DNA of 64,000 nucleotides from Eubacteriales bacterium (GCA_030524175.1 JAUNHC010000001.1:124001-188000), one strand, 5' to 3'; positions 16,818 through 25,049 are shown, numbered from the stretch's first letter. Numbers and translations are program-made. Notes: generated from the sequence alone by a model not told the origin.

Positions 16818-17390
16818 ATGCCACCGAGAGTGAAAATTACAAAAGAAATGGTTATTGACGCAGCTTTTGAGGTTGCCCGTGAACAGGGGGCAGAAAACAT
16901 CAATGCAAGGACAGTCGCAAAAAAACTCGGTTGTTCTACACAACCTGTTATGTATCACTTTGCAACAATTGAGGAATTGAAAAGAGCTGTCTATACAAAA
17001 GCAGACTGCCATCATTCAGAATACCTGATGAATATTAAAAGCACACAGAACGGTGTTATGCTTGGCATTGGATTAAACTATATCCGATTTGCGATTGAAG
17101 AACCGCAGTTGTTCCGTTTTCTATTTCAATCCAATTTTTTTGCAGGAAACACATTGATTGAGATGATAGATGCTGAGGAACTTGTACCTGTTATTTCAGC
17201 AATGCAAGGAGCAGTTGGCGGAAGCACGGAGCAAGTGAAAGAAATCTTTTTAACAGTTTTCTTGTTTGCTCACGGCTATGCAAGTATGATTGCAAATAAT
17301 TCATTGAAATATGATGAAGAACTTATAAAATCTCATTTAGAACGAGCTTACAACGGTGCCATATTAGCCGTACAGGAGGAAACAAAATGA
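16818..17390 (+). CDS. TetR/AcrR regulator with WHG-type C-terminal domain
   Basis: A 190-residue regulator: N-terminal helix-turn-helix (ITKEMVIDAAFEVAREQG, ARTVAKKLGCSTQPVMYHF) and a C-terminal domain ending in LFAHGYASMIANNS, the WHG-like pattern. The ATG follows GAGGAGGG. It overlaps the CPBP protease start by four bases, so both are one operon. With the broken tnpV before and the KTR protein after, this is typical cargo of Tn1549-like elements. Confidence 0.87.
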   Translation: MPPRVKITKEMVIDAAFEVAREQGAENINARTVAKKLGCSTQPVMYHFATIEELKRAVYTKADCHHSEYLMNIKSTQNGVMLGIGLNYIRFAIEEPQLFRFLFQSNFFAGNTLIEMIDAEELVPVISAMQGAVGGSTEQVKEIFLTVFLFAHGYASMIANNSLKYDEELIKSHLERAYNGAILAVQEETK

Positions 17391-18142
17391 AGAAAATATA
17401 TGAGAAAAGCGAATCGACCTTCGCAATAGTATGGATTGTGATTTATTGTGTTGTGCAATCTTTAGCAAATTCATTAAACGAAAAAATAGGTATTGAATAC
17501 GGTGCAAGTGCCTTTTTTTGCGTCTTGCAGGCAGTTATCCTTTTCGCGTTTATTCGGAAAAACAATTTATTGAAACAGTATGGGCTTTGTAAAGCCGTTG
17601 TACCTGCCGGAAAATTTCTTTATTATATGCCATTGATAATCTTGGCTACGGGAAACCTATGGAATGGGGTTGATATAAATTATTCTCCATTAGGTACTGC
17701 ATGCCGTGTTGTGTGTATGCTATGTGTTGGATTTATCGAGGAAGTGATTTTCAGAGGGTTCCTTTTCAAAGCAATGGCAAAGGACAATGTAAAATCCGCA
17801 ATTATTGTCTCAAGCGTAACCTTCGGTATAGGGCATTTGATAAATCTTTTTAACGGAAGTGGTATGGGCTTAGTAAGTAATTTGTGTCAAATTTGCTTTG
17901 CGGTTGCGGTAGGTTTCCTGCTTGTAACAATATTTTATCGCGGCGGCAGTCTGCTTCCTTGTATCTTTGTCCATTCTGCGATTAACACGCTCAGCACTTT
18001 TGCAAATAACGCTGGATTGACAGTAGAAAAACATATTATTCACTGCTTTATTTTGATTGCACTAACGGTTGCTTACACTTTAGTTCTTACAAAAACGCTA
18101 CCTGTAAATCAATCTGTAAATGTCGGTGGCGAGGTAGATTGA
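17387..18142 (+). CDS. CPBP-family intramembrane metalloprotease
   Basis: A 251-residue membrane protein with about eight spans and the three motifs of the CPBP (Abi) family: EEVIFRGFLFKA (the catalytic Glu-Glu and Arg, about 121-132), FGIGHLINLF and FVHSAINTL. These place it among Rce1-like glutamyl/metal proteases. In Firmicutes such genes occur near peptide or immunity functions, but the substrate here is unknown. It is translationally coupled to the TetR gene. Confidence 0.88.
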   Translation: MKKIYEKSESTFAIVWIVIYCVVQSLANSLNEKIGIEYGASAFFCVLQAVILFAFIRKNNLLKQYGLCKAVVPAGKFLYYMPLIILATGNLWNGVDINYSPLGTACRVVCMLCVGFIEEVIFRGFLFKAMAKDNVKSAIIVSSVTFGIGHLINLFNGSGMGLVSNLCQICFAVAVGFLLVTIFYRGGSLLPCIFVHSAINTLSTFANNAGLTVEKHIIHCFILIALTVAYTLVLTKTLPVNQSVNVGGEVD

Positions 18143-18146
18143 CGAT

Positions 18147-18386
18147 ATGGTAAATAAAAGTTCGGAGTGGCTACTCTGCCCTGTATGCGGAAATAAAACA
18201 AGATTACAAATACGGGCAGATACAGAGTTGAAAAACTTTCCTCTGTACTGCCCAAAATGCAAGCAGGTAAGCATAATCAACGCAAAGGATATGCAGATAA
18301 CCATCATCAAAAAGACAGAATCAAATCTTATAATGCCCGAACTCAGTATCTGCGATTGTTCTCGGACGATTCCTTATCTGACATGA
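18147..18386 (+). CDS. Cys-rich KTR zinc-ribbon protein, altered C-terminus
   Basis: A 79-residue protein whose first 55 residues match the Cys-rich KTR family carried by conjugative transposons (WLLCPVCGNKTRLQIRAD, NFPLYCPKCKQVSIINAK). Two CPxC pairs form a zinc ribbon. The family usually ends soon after with a DAxTQ-like tail; here a matching NARTQ segment appears in another frame, so a one-base frameshift has likely replaced the native end by 25 unrelated residues that run 13 bases into the convergent gene at 18374. Function is unknown. Confidence 0.75.
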   Translation: MVNKSSEWLLCPVCGNKTRLQIRADTELKNFPLYCPKCKQVSIINAKDMQITIIKKTESNLIMPELSICDCSRTIPYLT

Positions 18387-19324
18387 TATAATTTTTTACG
18401 GTCTTCCAGATGCTGCTTCTTCTCTCGAATCTCTTTTCGTAATTCCTCAATCTCCTTTTTATCTACGGTTTCCTTTTCTAAATATAAAATCAACTGGTCT
18501 TGTTTTTCTATAATTTCCTCTTGTATTTGAGAAGGTGTTACTTTCATCAACTCAAAACCATATGTTGCCTCTTGCTTAATACGGTCCAGGTTATTGGCAG
18601 TTTCTTGTTGAATACGTTCCATTTCCATTTTAATCTGCCGCATCCTCTGATTGATACGGTCAGTTCGATAGATGACATCCGGATATGCATCTGAAATCCT
18701 CCTATAAAGAACGGACTTATTGCTTAAAAGAAGCTTGATTTCTTTGCTTATACTCTCCGTATTATCAGCTTCACTATTTTCTACGCTGCTTTTAACAAAC
18801 TTCATGACAAAATGAGATGTCACATAATCTGCAAGCATAGTAAGTACAACAATACTTGTAAGTGTATAGAGACTTCTCTCTGGAATTCGTTGGAACAATG
18901 AATACATAAACGGATTAATTACCTCGATCACCAATGTACCTCCGATTCCAAACAGAAGCAAATTTCCAATCCATATACGTCCATGAAGATTCATTGGTTT
19001 TGTACTATAATCCCACCATCTGGCATGAAACTTTTTTTCCAGATAATAACTGACTGCATATTCCAAAATCCCGCAGCCGATAAAGGAAATACTGAATGTT
19101 GTTCCGATAGATGACTCCACACCGGATAATATATTTACCATTACAGTAATAAATACAATACCAGAACCATAAATCGGACAATAGGGACCTATCAAAAAAC
19201 CTCGATTTATAAAATGGTGGTATTGTATGTATTTAAGAATCACCTCCATACACCAACCTAATACTGAAAATATAAAAAATAGTAAAATTAAATAGCATAT
19301 CTGCTTCAAATATAAATGATCCAT
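18374..19324 (-). CDS. CmpB-type membrane protein with long coiled-coil tail
   Basis: A 316-residue protein. Residues 1-175 hold five spans and the family blocks FSVLGWCMEVI, FLIGPYCPIYGSG, LEYAVSYYLEKKFHARWWDYS and LHGRIWIGNL, as in the protein at 2436-3008. Residues about 190-316 are a cytoplasmic, highly charged coiled coil (QRMRQIKMEMERIQQETANN). I used the ATG at 19324, ten bases after GGAG; a TTG at 19330 is possible. It is convergent with the KTR gene and downstream of the TetR at 19348 (23-base gap), which probably controls it. A remnant of a related gene lies at 11890-12008. Confidence 0.82.
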   Translation of the reverse strand: MDHLYLKQICYLILLFFIFSVLGWCMEVILKYIQYHHFINRGFLIGPYCPIYGSGIVFITVMVNILSGVESSIGTTFSISFIGCGILEYAVSYYLEKKFHARWWDYSTKPMNLHGRIWIGNLLLFGIGGTLVIEVINPFMYSLFQRIPERSLYTLTSIVVLTMLADYVTSHFVMKFVKSSVENSEADNTESISKEIKLLLSNKSVLYRRISDAYPDVIYRTDRINQRMRQIKMEMERIQQETANNLDRIKQEATYGFELMKVTPSQIQEEIIEKQDQLILYLEKETVDKKEIEELRKEIREKKQHLEDRKKLYHVR

Positions 19325-19347
19325 TATCAACTTTCTCCTTTTTTAAT

Positions 19348-19905
19348 CTATTTACTTTGTACCTGCACAATGATCTGCTCCAACAGCTCTCCCACCTGCT
19401 GTGCAATTTCTTCAATGCCAACATGAAATTGATTCAAAACATAGGACTCAAGCACTCCGAGAACAGCCATAGCCATAAATTTGCGCAAAACCTCCGTGTT
19501 CTTTTCGTCGGATACGCCCTCCAGCTTGTTATTCAGCTGTTCCATGATGAAATCCAAGAGACGGTGGCGGAAAGTGATGGTGCTTTCCGTGGAAAATAAT
19601 GCCTGAAAGAAAGGCTTTTGATCTTCAAAATAATAAAACCACAGCACGGTCCCCTCCACGAATCCTTTATCCTTCTTTTTTTCACATAACTCTGTCAGCT
19701 CCCTTATCATCTCATCCACAATTTCATTGAGAAGATCATATTTATCCAGGTAATGCAGATAAAAGGTTTTGCGGCTGATGTCTGCTTTTTCTGCCATATC
19801 CTTCACAGTGATCGCATCAAAGCCCACATCAAGAAGCATCTCCAAAAAAGCTGACTGGATCGCTTTCTTTGATTTTGTAATTCTTCTGTCTGTTGTTTGA
19901 CTCAT
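19348..19905 (-). CDS. TetR/AcrR-family regulator
   Basis: A 185-residue regulator with an N-terminal helix-turn-helix (KKAIQSAFLEMLLDVGFDAI, TVKDMAEKADISRKTFYLHY) and a TetR_C_7-type ligand domain (KPFFQALFSTESTITFRHRL). The ATG at 19905 follows AGGAGA; the longer frame to 19932 lacks a ribosome site. It is divergent from the alpha/beta hydrolase gene, and TATTACT motifs near both starts (19943 region and, inverted, 20022 region) may be its sites. It is followed on its own strand by the CmpB-type gene. Confidence 0.85.
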   Translation of the reverse strand: MSQTTDRRITKSKKAIQSAFLEMLLDVGFDAITVKDMAEKADISRKTFYLHYLDKYDLLNEIVDEMIRELTELCEKKKDKGFVEGTVLWFYYFEDQKPFFQALFSTESTITFRHRLLDFIMEQLNNKLEGVSDEKNTEVLRKFMAMAVLGVLESYVLNQFHVGIEEIAQQVGELLEQIIVQVQSK

Positions 19906-20053
19906 AAAAATCTCCTTTATTACACATATCATTAAAAATGAGTATTACTACATGGATTTCTGAATCTGGTCATTGATAACTATGACTCCATGGTTTATAT
20001 TATTTTACACGAGAGTAATAATATACACAAGTACCTATAAGGAGGTTTTTTAT

Positions 20054-20974
20054 ATGAACGTAACAAAAAAAGCAATTATGATTCCAGCCAACGGCCATAA
20101 GATTGCAGCCATTTTAAATGTGCCGGAACAGGCAGAGGAAAAAAAGAATCCTGCTATTGTCTGTGTACATCCCGGCAGCAGCTGTAAAGAACAGACTGCT
20201 GGTATTTATGCCGGAAAGATGGCGGAAAACGGCTATGTAACCATTGTCTTTGACGCATCCTGCCAAGGTGAAAGCGAGGGCACACCCCGGTATGCAGAGA
20301 TTCCCGCACAGAGAGTGGAGGATATCCACTATGCCGTGGACTACCTCACAACCCTTAGCTTTGTAGATGAAAACAGGATCGGTGTGCTTGGCGTATGTGC
20401 AGGCGGCGGCTATGCTGTCAACGCAGCTATGAGCGACCACCGCATCCAGGCAGTGGGCACTGTGGCAGGGGTTAATATCGGACGTTCCCAAAGAGAAACC
20501 TGCGGTGATATTATAAAAACAATGGAGGCTGCCGGAAAGCAGCGTACAGAAGAAGCCCGCGGCGCAGAAAATATGATCGTAAATTGGATTCCTCATAATC
20601 ATGAAGAACGGGAAGCTGCCGGAATTACTGATATCGATATTGTGGAGGCTGTAGACTATTATACGACTCCCAGAGGCCGGCAGCCAGGTTCTCCTAATAA
20701 ACTGCTGTTTTCCAGCATGAGCGCCATTCTCAGCTTTGATGCATTTCAACTGGCAGAAACACTGCTTACCCAGCCCTTACAGATCATTGTGGGGGACAAA
20801 CAGGGCGCCTTCGGTTCCTATCGTGACGGCCACGAATTATATGAACGTGCTGCCTCTGTGAAAAAAGACCTTATGGTATTAGAAAATGTCAGCCACTATG
20901 ATCTGTACGACCAGCCGGAGCCTGTGGCAAAGGCTGTAGAAAAGCTTACCGCCTTCTATGGCAGCAACATGTAA
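20054..20974 (+). CDS. Alpha/beta hydrolase with cysteine nucleophile (dienelactone-hydrolase-like, YcjY type)
   Basis: A 306-residue hydrolase. The fold markers are IVCVHPGSSCKEQTAG, IVFDASCQGESEG and the nucleophile elbow GVLGVCAGGGYAV, where Cys replaces the usual Ser, as in dienelactone hydrolases and YcjY-like proteins. The acidic residue is probably in IIVGDKQGAFG and the His in ENVSHYDLYD. The ATG at 20054 has an ideal GGAGG; the longer frame upstream does not. Divergent TetR at 19348-19905 probably regulates it. The substrate is unknown. Confidence 0.83.
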   Translation: MNVTKKAIMIPANGHKIAAILNVPEQAEEKKNPAIVCVHPGSSCKEQTAGIYAGKMAENGYVTIVFDASCQGESEGTPRYAEIPAQRVEDIHYAVDYLTTLSFVDENRIGVLGVCAGGGYAVNAAMSDHRIQAVGTVAGVNIGRSQRETCGDIIKTMEAAGKQRTEEARGAENMIVNWIPHNHEEREAAGITDIDIVEAVDYYTTPRGRQPGSPNKLLFSSMSAILSFDAFQLAETLLTQPLQIIVGDKQGAFGSYRDGHELYERAASVKKDLMVLENVSHYDLYDQPEPVAKAVEKLTAFYGSNM

Positions 20975-21053
20975 ACTTTTGTAATAGTTGGGTTAATTCT
21001 GCCTGATCTATTATCTATTTTTTCAGTACGATCATAGAAAATATAAACCTAAA

Positions 21054-21117
21054 CAGACAGGGCAGTAACCGTAAAGGAGGGGATACCTTATGATTTTTAC
21101 GGTTCTGCCCCCGTCTG
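21054..21117. promoter_or_regulatory. Long hairpin in leader of the NTF2-like operon
   Basis: CAGACAGGGCAGTAACCG (from 21054) pairs with CGGTTCTGCCCCCGTCTG (to 21117) in a stem of about 20 pairs with two bulges. The loop contains AAAGGAGG and, nine bases on, an ATG (21090) that opens a 56-codon frame overlapping the start of the real gene in another phase. There is no T run after it, so it is not a normal terminator. It may act in translation control of the gene at 21158. Confidence 0.5.
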
Positions 21118-21157
21118 CGTTAGCCACTATACTTTTTAAAAGGGGGCTCCGACAGCC

Positions 21158-21925
21158 ATGGACAACATCCTTCAAGAACATTTTCAGAAGATACTGTCAA
21201 AAGATACCAAAGGGATTCTTTCGGATTTTAGTGAGAATCTGGTTTCTATCATTCACGTAGACGGAACATCAAAAACCATGACCTATTACCCATCGGTCCA
21301 ATTACTGCAGAGTATTATAAAAGATATTACTTCCGGCAGCCTGGATGAGAAAAATATCCTTGTGAACCGCTGTACACCGGACTGCGGGGTATTAACTCTC
21401 AGAAGCAGATCATTTGCGCCGTTTTTATCTTACACCTGTATTGTAAAGGATGGAAAAATCTCTTATTTCACCCTCTATGTTTTTAGTCCGAAGAAAAAAA
21501 TAACCCCTGCTGCTTATAGCGAAATGAAAAAAGGCAGACAAGTTAAGCACGTTTTCCACAAACATTTTCTGGCCATGTTCAGTATGAACGCCGACGTCAT
21601 CACAAAGGATTACAGGGATGATGCCGTGGTTATCACTAACATGGCAAAAACGGTCTGCAGCGGTAAAGAAGAAATCCATACATTTTGCAGTCATCTTATG
21701 AAATCCAGCTGGAAAATAATGAAAAAAATAAAAATCCATGGGTTTCCAATGATTAAATGGAACACAAAATCCATCCCTGACGGAATTATGCTCCTGGTAT
21801 GTGAGGCAAAAGCATTGGGAACCGTCATGACCGAAACCTATTATGTGAAAGATGGAAAAATCCAATTTGAGTCCTCCATATGCGGAGGACGGATGCTGAA
21901 ACCAATCCATCAGATTCTGAAATAA
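21158..21925 (+). CDS. Double NTF2/SnoaL-like domain protein (1)
   Basis: A 255-residue soluble protein made of two NTF2-like halves. The first has LSDFSENLVSIIHVDGTSKT and SYTCIVKDGKISYFTLYV; the second HKHFLAMFSMNADVITKDYR, DDAVVITN, CSGKEEIHTF and ETYYVKDGKIQFES. The pattern YxDDAVxxT..G..G.E.I with a final (V/R)xDGKI strand is typical of SnoaL-like folds. It is a paralog of the next gene (59-base gap). The activity, enzymatic or ligand-binding, is unknown. Confidence 0.72.
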   Translation: MDNILQEHFQKILSKDTKGILSDFSENLVSIIHVDGTSKTMTYYPSVQLLQSIIKDITSGSLDEKNILVNRCTPDCGVLTLRSRSFAPFLSYTCIVKDGKISYFTLYVFSPKKKITPAAYSEMKKGRQVKHVFHKHFLAMFSMNADVITKDYRDDAVVITNMAKTVCSGKEEIHTFCSHLMKSSWKIMKKIKIHGFPMIKWNTKSIPDGIMLLVCEAKALGTVMTETYYVKDGKIQFESSICGGRMLKPIHQILK

Positions 21926-21984
21926 TATAACTATATAAGTGAGTATAGTCACCGGGCTATCTCTCAACAAAGGAGGAATTTTAT

Positions 21985-22773
21985 ATGTCAAGAACTGCAG
22001 AGGAATTGATGACACATCATATTGATTGTATGATGAATTTGAAAAAAGATGATTCCAATCTGGACGATGCATTGTCCGATTATTCTGAAAAGCTGGTCGC
22101 AATTACCCGTCTGGACGGGCGTACCCGGACCATGGGGCATGATACCTTAACAAGTGTAATGGGAGGTGCTTTATCCTTTGCCATGAAGCTTGGAATGGAC
22201 ATTGAACATGCAGTGGAAAAACTGAATTTCCAGTACCGTCAAAGCACAGATGACTATATTACCCTGGTTGCATCCATGCCTCCATTTTCTAACTTTGCAT
22301 CTTTTACTTACATGGTTGAAAACGGTAAAGCTGTGTATGTCAGCGGTTATGCAAAAACAGCGGTCAGCATGCCGTCTTTGGGCGTAAAGGCACATCCGTT
22401 CCCAAGCAATCCGGAGACATTGGCAGTTACTGAGAAGCATTTTAATTTTCTGAAAGAACACGATACGGAAGCATTGATCAACGATTATTCAGATGACGCC
22501 GTTATCCTTACCAATCTGAGCAGCCATCCCCTGCAGGGGAAAGAGGATATTGTGCATTATTGTGAAGGACTCATCCAAAATGCCGGCGGGCAAATTGATG
22601 CTTTTACGGATCCTGCCGCAAAAATCACGGTCAAAGAGGCAATTGCCGAACTAAGCTGTATAGCTTTCCAGAACAGAAAGAAAAAGCAGTCTGGAGTACT
22701 CACACAGCGTATCCGTGACGGAAAGATTATTTTTGAGTCCTTTACCTTTCAGAACGCAATGCCTGTTTTATAG
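21985..22773 (+). CDS. Double NTF2/SnoaL-like domain protein (2)
   Basis: A 262-residue protein of the same two-domain design: LSDYSEKLVAITRLDGRTRT and FTYMVENGKAVYVSGYA in the first half; TEKHFNFLKEHDTEALINDY, SDDAVILTN, LQGKEDIVHYCEGL and QRIRDGKIIFESF in the second. The ATG has AGGAGG before it. It most likely arose by duplication from its neighbour and shares its operon; the two may form a heteromer. Function is unknown. Confidence 0.72.
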   Translation: MSRTAEELMTHHIDCMMNLKKDDSNLDDALSDYSEKLVAITRLDGRTRTMGHDTLTSVMGGALSFAMKLGMDIEHAVEKLNFQYRQSTDDYITLVASMPPFSNFASFTYMVENGKAVYVSGYAKTAVSMPSLGVKAHPFPSNPETLAVTEKHFNFLKEHDTEALINDYSDDAVILTNLSSHPLQGKEDIVHYCEGLIQNAGGQIDAFTDPAAKITVKEAIAELSCIAFQNRKKKQSGVLTQRIRDGKIIFESFTFQNAMPVL

Positions 22774-22831
22774 GTGATAAATTACCTGTTTTATCTCCTT
22801 GATCATATAGTTTTTTGTGAAAAACAGACAA

Positions 22832-22860
22832 TTACGAAGGAATTTTTTTTCTGCTAAAAT
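22832..22860 (+). promoter_or_regulatory. Candidate promoter ahead of the MATE attenuator
   Basis: TTACGA (22832-22837), a 17-base spacer and TAAAAT (22855-22860) fit a moderate sigma-A promoter. Transcription would start just before the terminator-like hairpin at 22877. Confidence 0.4.
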
Positions 22861-22876
22861 AAGTAGGAAATAGATA

Positions 22877-22926
22877 GGCGGTAACCTGAGTGTGAATGCC
22901 ACATGCTCAGGTTGCCGCCTTTTTTT
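22877..22926 (+). terminator. Terminator-like hairpin directly before the MATE gene (candidate attenuator)
   Basis: GGCGGTAACCTGAG (22877-22890) pairs fully, with one G-U pair, with CTCAGGTTGCCGCC (22906-22919), followed by TTTTTTT. This is a textbook intrinsic terminator. It ends only 15 bases before the MATE start codon, leaving no room for a promoter in between, so the exporter must be reached by read-through. It may also end the NTF2 operon. Confidence 0.8.
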
Positions 22927-22941
22927 GAAAGGAGATTTTCA

Positions 22942-24348
22942 ATGAAAGAACAAACAAATAATTATCTGGCAGAAGCGCCGATCGGACAGCTTATGCGCAA
23001 ATTTTCAGTCCCTTGCATTTTATCACTTCTGGTATCTTCCCTTTACAATATTGTTGACCAGATTTTTATCGGCCGGGGTGTGGGATATTTAGGAAACGGA
23101 GCCACAAATGTGGTCTTTCCCATTACCATTATCGCTTTAGCGGCAGCTTTAATGATTGGCGATGGCTGTGCCGCCTTCCTGAGCATCTGCCAAGGCAAAA
23201 AAGATACAGAGAGCGCCCATCAAAGTGTGGGCAATACAGTGATACTGCTTATCTTCAGCAGTCTTTTACTCCTTGTACTCTTCATTGTTTTCCGCGGCAG
23301 GATCTTGTCTGCTTTTGGCGCTACCGAAAACAACATCGTTTACGCACAGGATTATTTTAATGTAATCATTGCAGGAATCCCGTTTTTCATTTTTACCAAT
23401 GGGATGAACTCGGTCATCCGGGCAGACGGAAGCCCGAAATTCGCCATGATATCCACGCTCATCGGCTGTGTGATCAACCTAATCTTAGACCCTGTTGCAA
23501 TCTTTGTACTGCATTGGGGTGTAACAGGGGCTGCACTGGCTACTATTGCCGGGCAGATCGTCTCTGCCATATTGGCCGTATATTACCTGTTTCACACAAA
23601 ATCATTTACACTCAGAAAAAACAGTTTCCGGATCAGGAAAACTCTTTTAGCAAGGATTCTGCCTCTCGGCGTCAGCAGCCTGCTGACCCAGTTGTCCATT
23701 GTGGTCATTATGGGCGTAATGAACACCACACTTGTGAAATACGGCGCTTTGTCCAAATACGGTGCAGATATTCCTATGACTGTGGTTGGTATTGTTATGA
23801 AGGTATTTCAGATTGTTATAGCCTTTGTAGTCGGTATTGCCGCAGGCTGCCAGCCTATTGTAGGCTTTAACTACGGTGCAGGGAACGGCACACGGGTAAA
23901 ACAGATTTATAAAACTATGATCATGGCAGAGGCTGTCATCGGTATAATAGCGACTCTGGCCTTTGAACTGTTTCCGGTACAGATCATCAGTCTGTTCGGA
24001 AGTGAAAATGAACTTTACAATGAATTTGCAGCCCTGGCTTTCCGGATTTTTCTGTCCACGATCCTGCTGTGCTGTATCCAAAAGGCGACCAGTATCTTTT
24101 TGCAGTCATTGGGGAAACCAGTTATGTCTATGACTTTATCCCTTCTGCGTGATTTTGTACTGAGTGTACCTTTGATCTTACTTCTGCCCCGCTCATTCGG
24201 CTCCGGCGTAATGGGGCCACTGTATTCCGCTCCGGTGGCAGATATCATTTCCCTGATCGTAGCTGCCGTTATGATGCATGGGGTGTTAAAGAAGCTGGAT
24301 AAGCACACAACTGTGCCGTTTTCAGCAGAAAACCCAGATTTTGTTTAA
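22942..24348 (+). CDS. MATE-family multidrug/cation antiporter
   Basis: A 468-residue protein with twelve hydrophobic spans and MATE motifs (PIGQLMRKFSVPCILSLLVSS at the start, YNIVDQIFIGRGVG, NGMNSVIRADGSPKFAM, CQPIVGFNYGAGN). It is closest to the NorM/DinF-like MATE proteins of Firmicutes, which export drugs or metabolites using Na+ or H+. The ATG at 22942 has AAAGGAGA. A second MATE protein lies at 27649-29052. The terminator just before it suggests attenuation control. Confidence 0.93.
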   Translation: MKEQTNNYLAEAPIGQLMRKFSVPCILSLLVSSLYNIVDQIFIGRGVGYLGNGATNVVFPITIIALAAALMIGDGCAAFLSICQGKKDTESAHQSVGNTVILLIFSSLLLLVLFIVFRGRILSAFGATENNIVYAQDYFNVIIAGIPFFIFTNGMNSVIRADGSPKFAMISTLIGCVINLILDPVAIFVLHWGVTGAALATIAGQIVSAILAVYYLFHTKSFTLRKNSFRIRKTLLARILPLGVSSLLTQLSIVVIMGVMNTTLVKYGALSKYGADIPMTVVGIVMKVFQIVIAFVVGIAAGCQPIVGFNYGAGNGTRVKQIYKTMIMAEAVIGIIATLAFELFPVQIISLFGSENELYNEFAALAFRIFLSTILLCCIQKATSIFLQSLGKPVMSMTLSLLRDFVLSVPLILLLPRSFGSGVMGPLYSAPVADIISLIVAAVMMHGVLKKLDKHTTVPFSAENPDFV

Positions 24349-24354
24349 CCGGAA

Positions 24355-24379
24355 ACCGGCGCCTGTGTAAGGCGCCGGT
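24355..24379. terminator. GC-rich hairpin between convergent genes
   Basis: ACCGGCGCC-tgtgtaa-GGCGCCGGT is a perfect nine-pair stem, seven bases after the MATE stop and 28 before the end of the XRE gene. A T run is lacking on both sides, so termination would be imperfect or factor-assisted. Confidence 0.5.
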
Positions 24380-24406
24380 ACATCTCAGTTTCTATCATGT
24401 TGACCT

Positions 24407-24958
24407 TTAAGGATTGAAAAGAATCATGTGTAAAATTACTGATCCACTCCCAATATTTTTGTACGAATGGACAACATCAGCCTTAAATCGTATACTCTCC
24501 CCCTTTTCAACAACAAATCTTTGTCCCCCGGCATAAATCTCAATTTTACCTGTAAAGATTGTGATAAATTCCGTAGTTCCTTTTAAGTGTGATTCTGATT
24601 CCCAATAACTTCCTTCATCTAATTCAAGATAATATACTGCAAATCTGCGGTTCTCATCATCTGGAAAAATTGAGTAGTTTTTTACCTTTCCGTCATCTTC
24701 AAGCAGTGGTTGGATTTCTGTTGTTTTAACAATTTCATATGGACTTTCAGGACGCACGGTCAAAGCATCGAACGGCACTTTCATTCCATTTGAAATTTTC
24801 CATAGTGTTGATATTGTAGGGTTTCCATCGCCGCGTTCGATTTGTGCGAGCATACTCTTGCTGACACCACTCAGCTTTGCCAGTTGGTCCATACTTAATT
24901 TGTTTTCTTCACGCAGCCTTTTAATATTCTTAGCGACAATCATATTCATCTGATCCAA
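24407..24958 (-). CDS. XRE-cupin transcriptional regulator
   Basis: A 183-residue regulator: XRE helix-turn-helix (KNIKRLREENKLSMDQLAKL, SGVSKSMLAQIERGDGNPTI) and a C-terminal cupin (LKGTTEFITIFTGKIEIYAG, VVEKGESIRFKADVVHSYKN). The start is a TTG at 24958, nine bases after GAGGAGG; an ATG at 24949 is possible. Proteins of this form often control amino-acid transport, and here the divergent neighbour is a LysE-type exporter with tandem repeats between. Confidence 0.85.
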   Translation of the reverse strand: MDQMNMIVAKNIKRLREENKLSMDQLAKLSGVSKSMLAQIERGDGNPTISTLWKISNGMKVPFDALTVRPESPYEIVKTTEIQPLLEDDGKVKNYSIFPDDENRRFAVYYLELDEGSYWESESHLKGTTEFITIFTGKIEIYAGGQRFVVEKGESIRFKADVVHSYKNIGSGSVILHMILFNP

Positions 24959-24980
24959 AAAAATGCGCCTCCTCTATTGA

Positions 24981-25049
24981 CATTATAATGCACTAGTTGT
25001 ATTATTATATCGTACATGTGCATTATAATGTTCATTTTGTATTATTATA
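24981..25049. promoter_or_regulatory. Tandem 29-base direct repeat, candidate XRE-cupin operators
   Basis: CATTATAATG..C...TTGTATTATTATA occurs at 24981-25009 and again at 25021-25049, 40 bases apart. Each unit begins with the perfect palindrome CATTATAATG. The repeats fill the control region between the XRE-cupin and LysE genes and overlap the likely -10 elements, so they are probably repressor sites. Confidence 0.65.
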
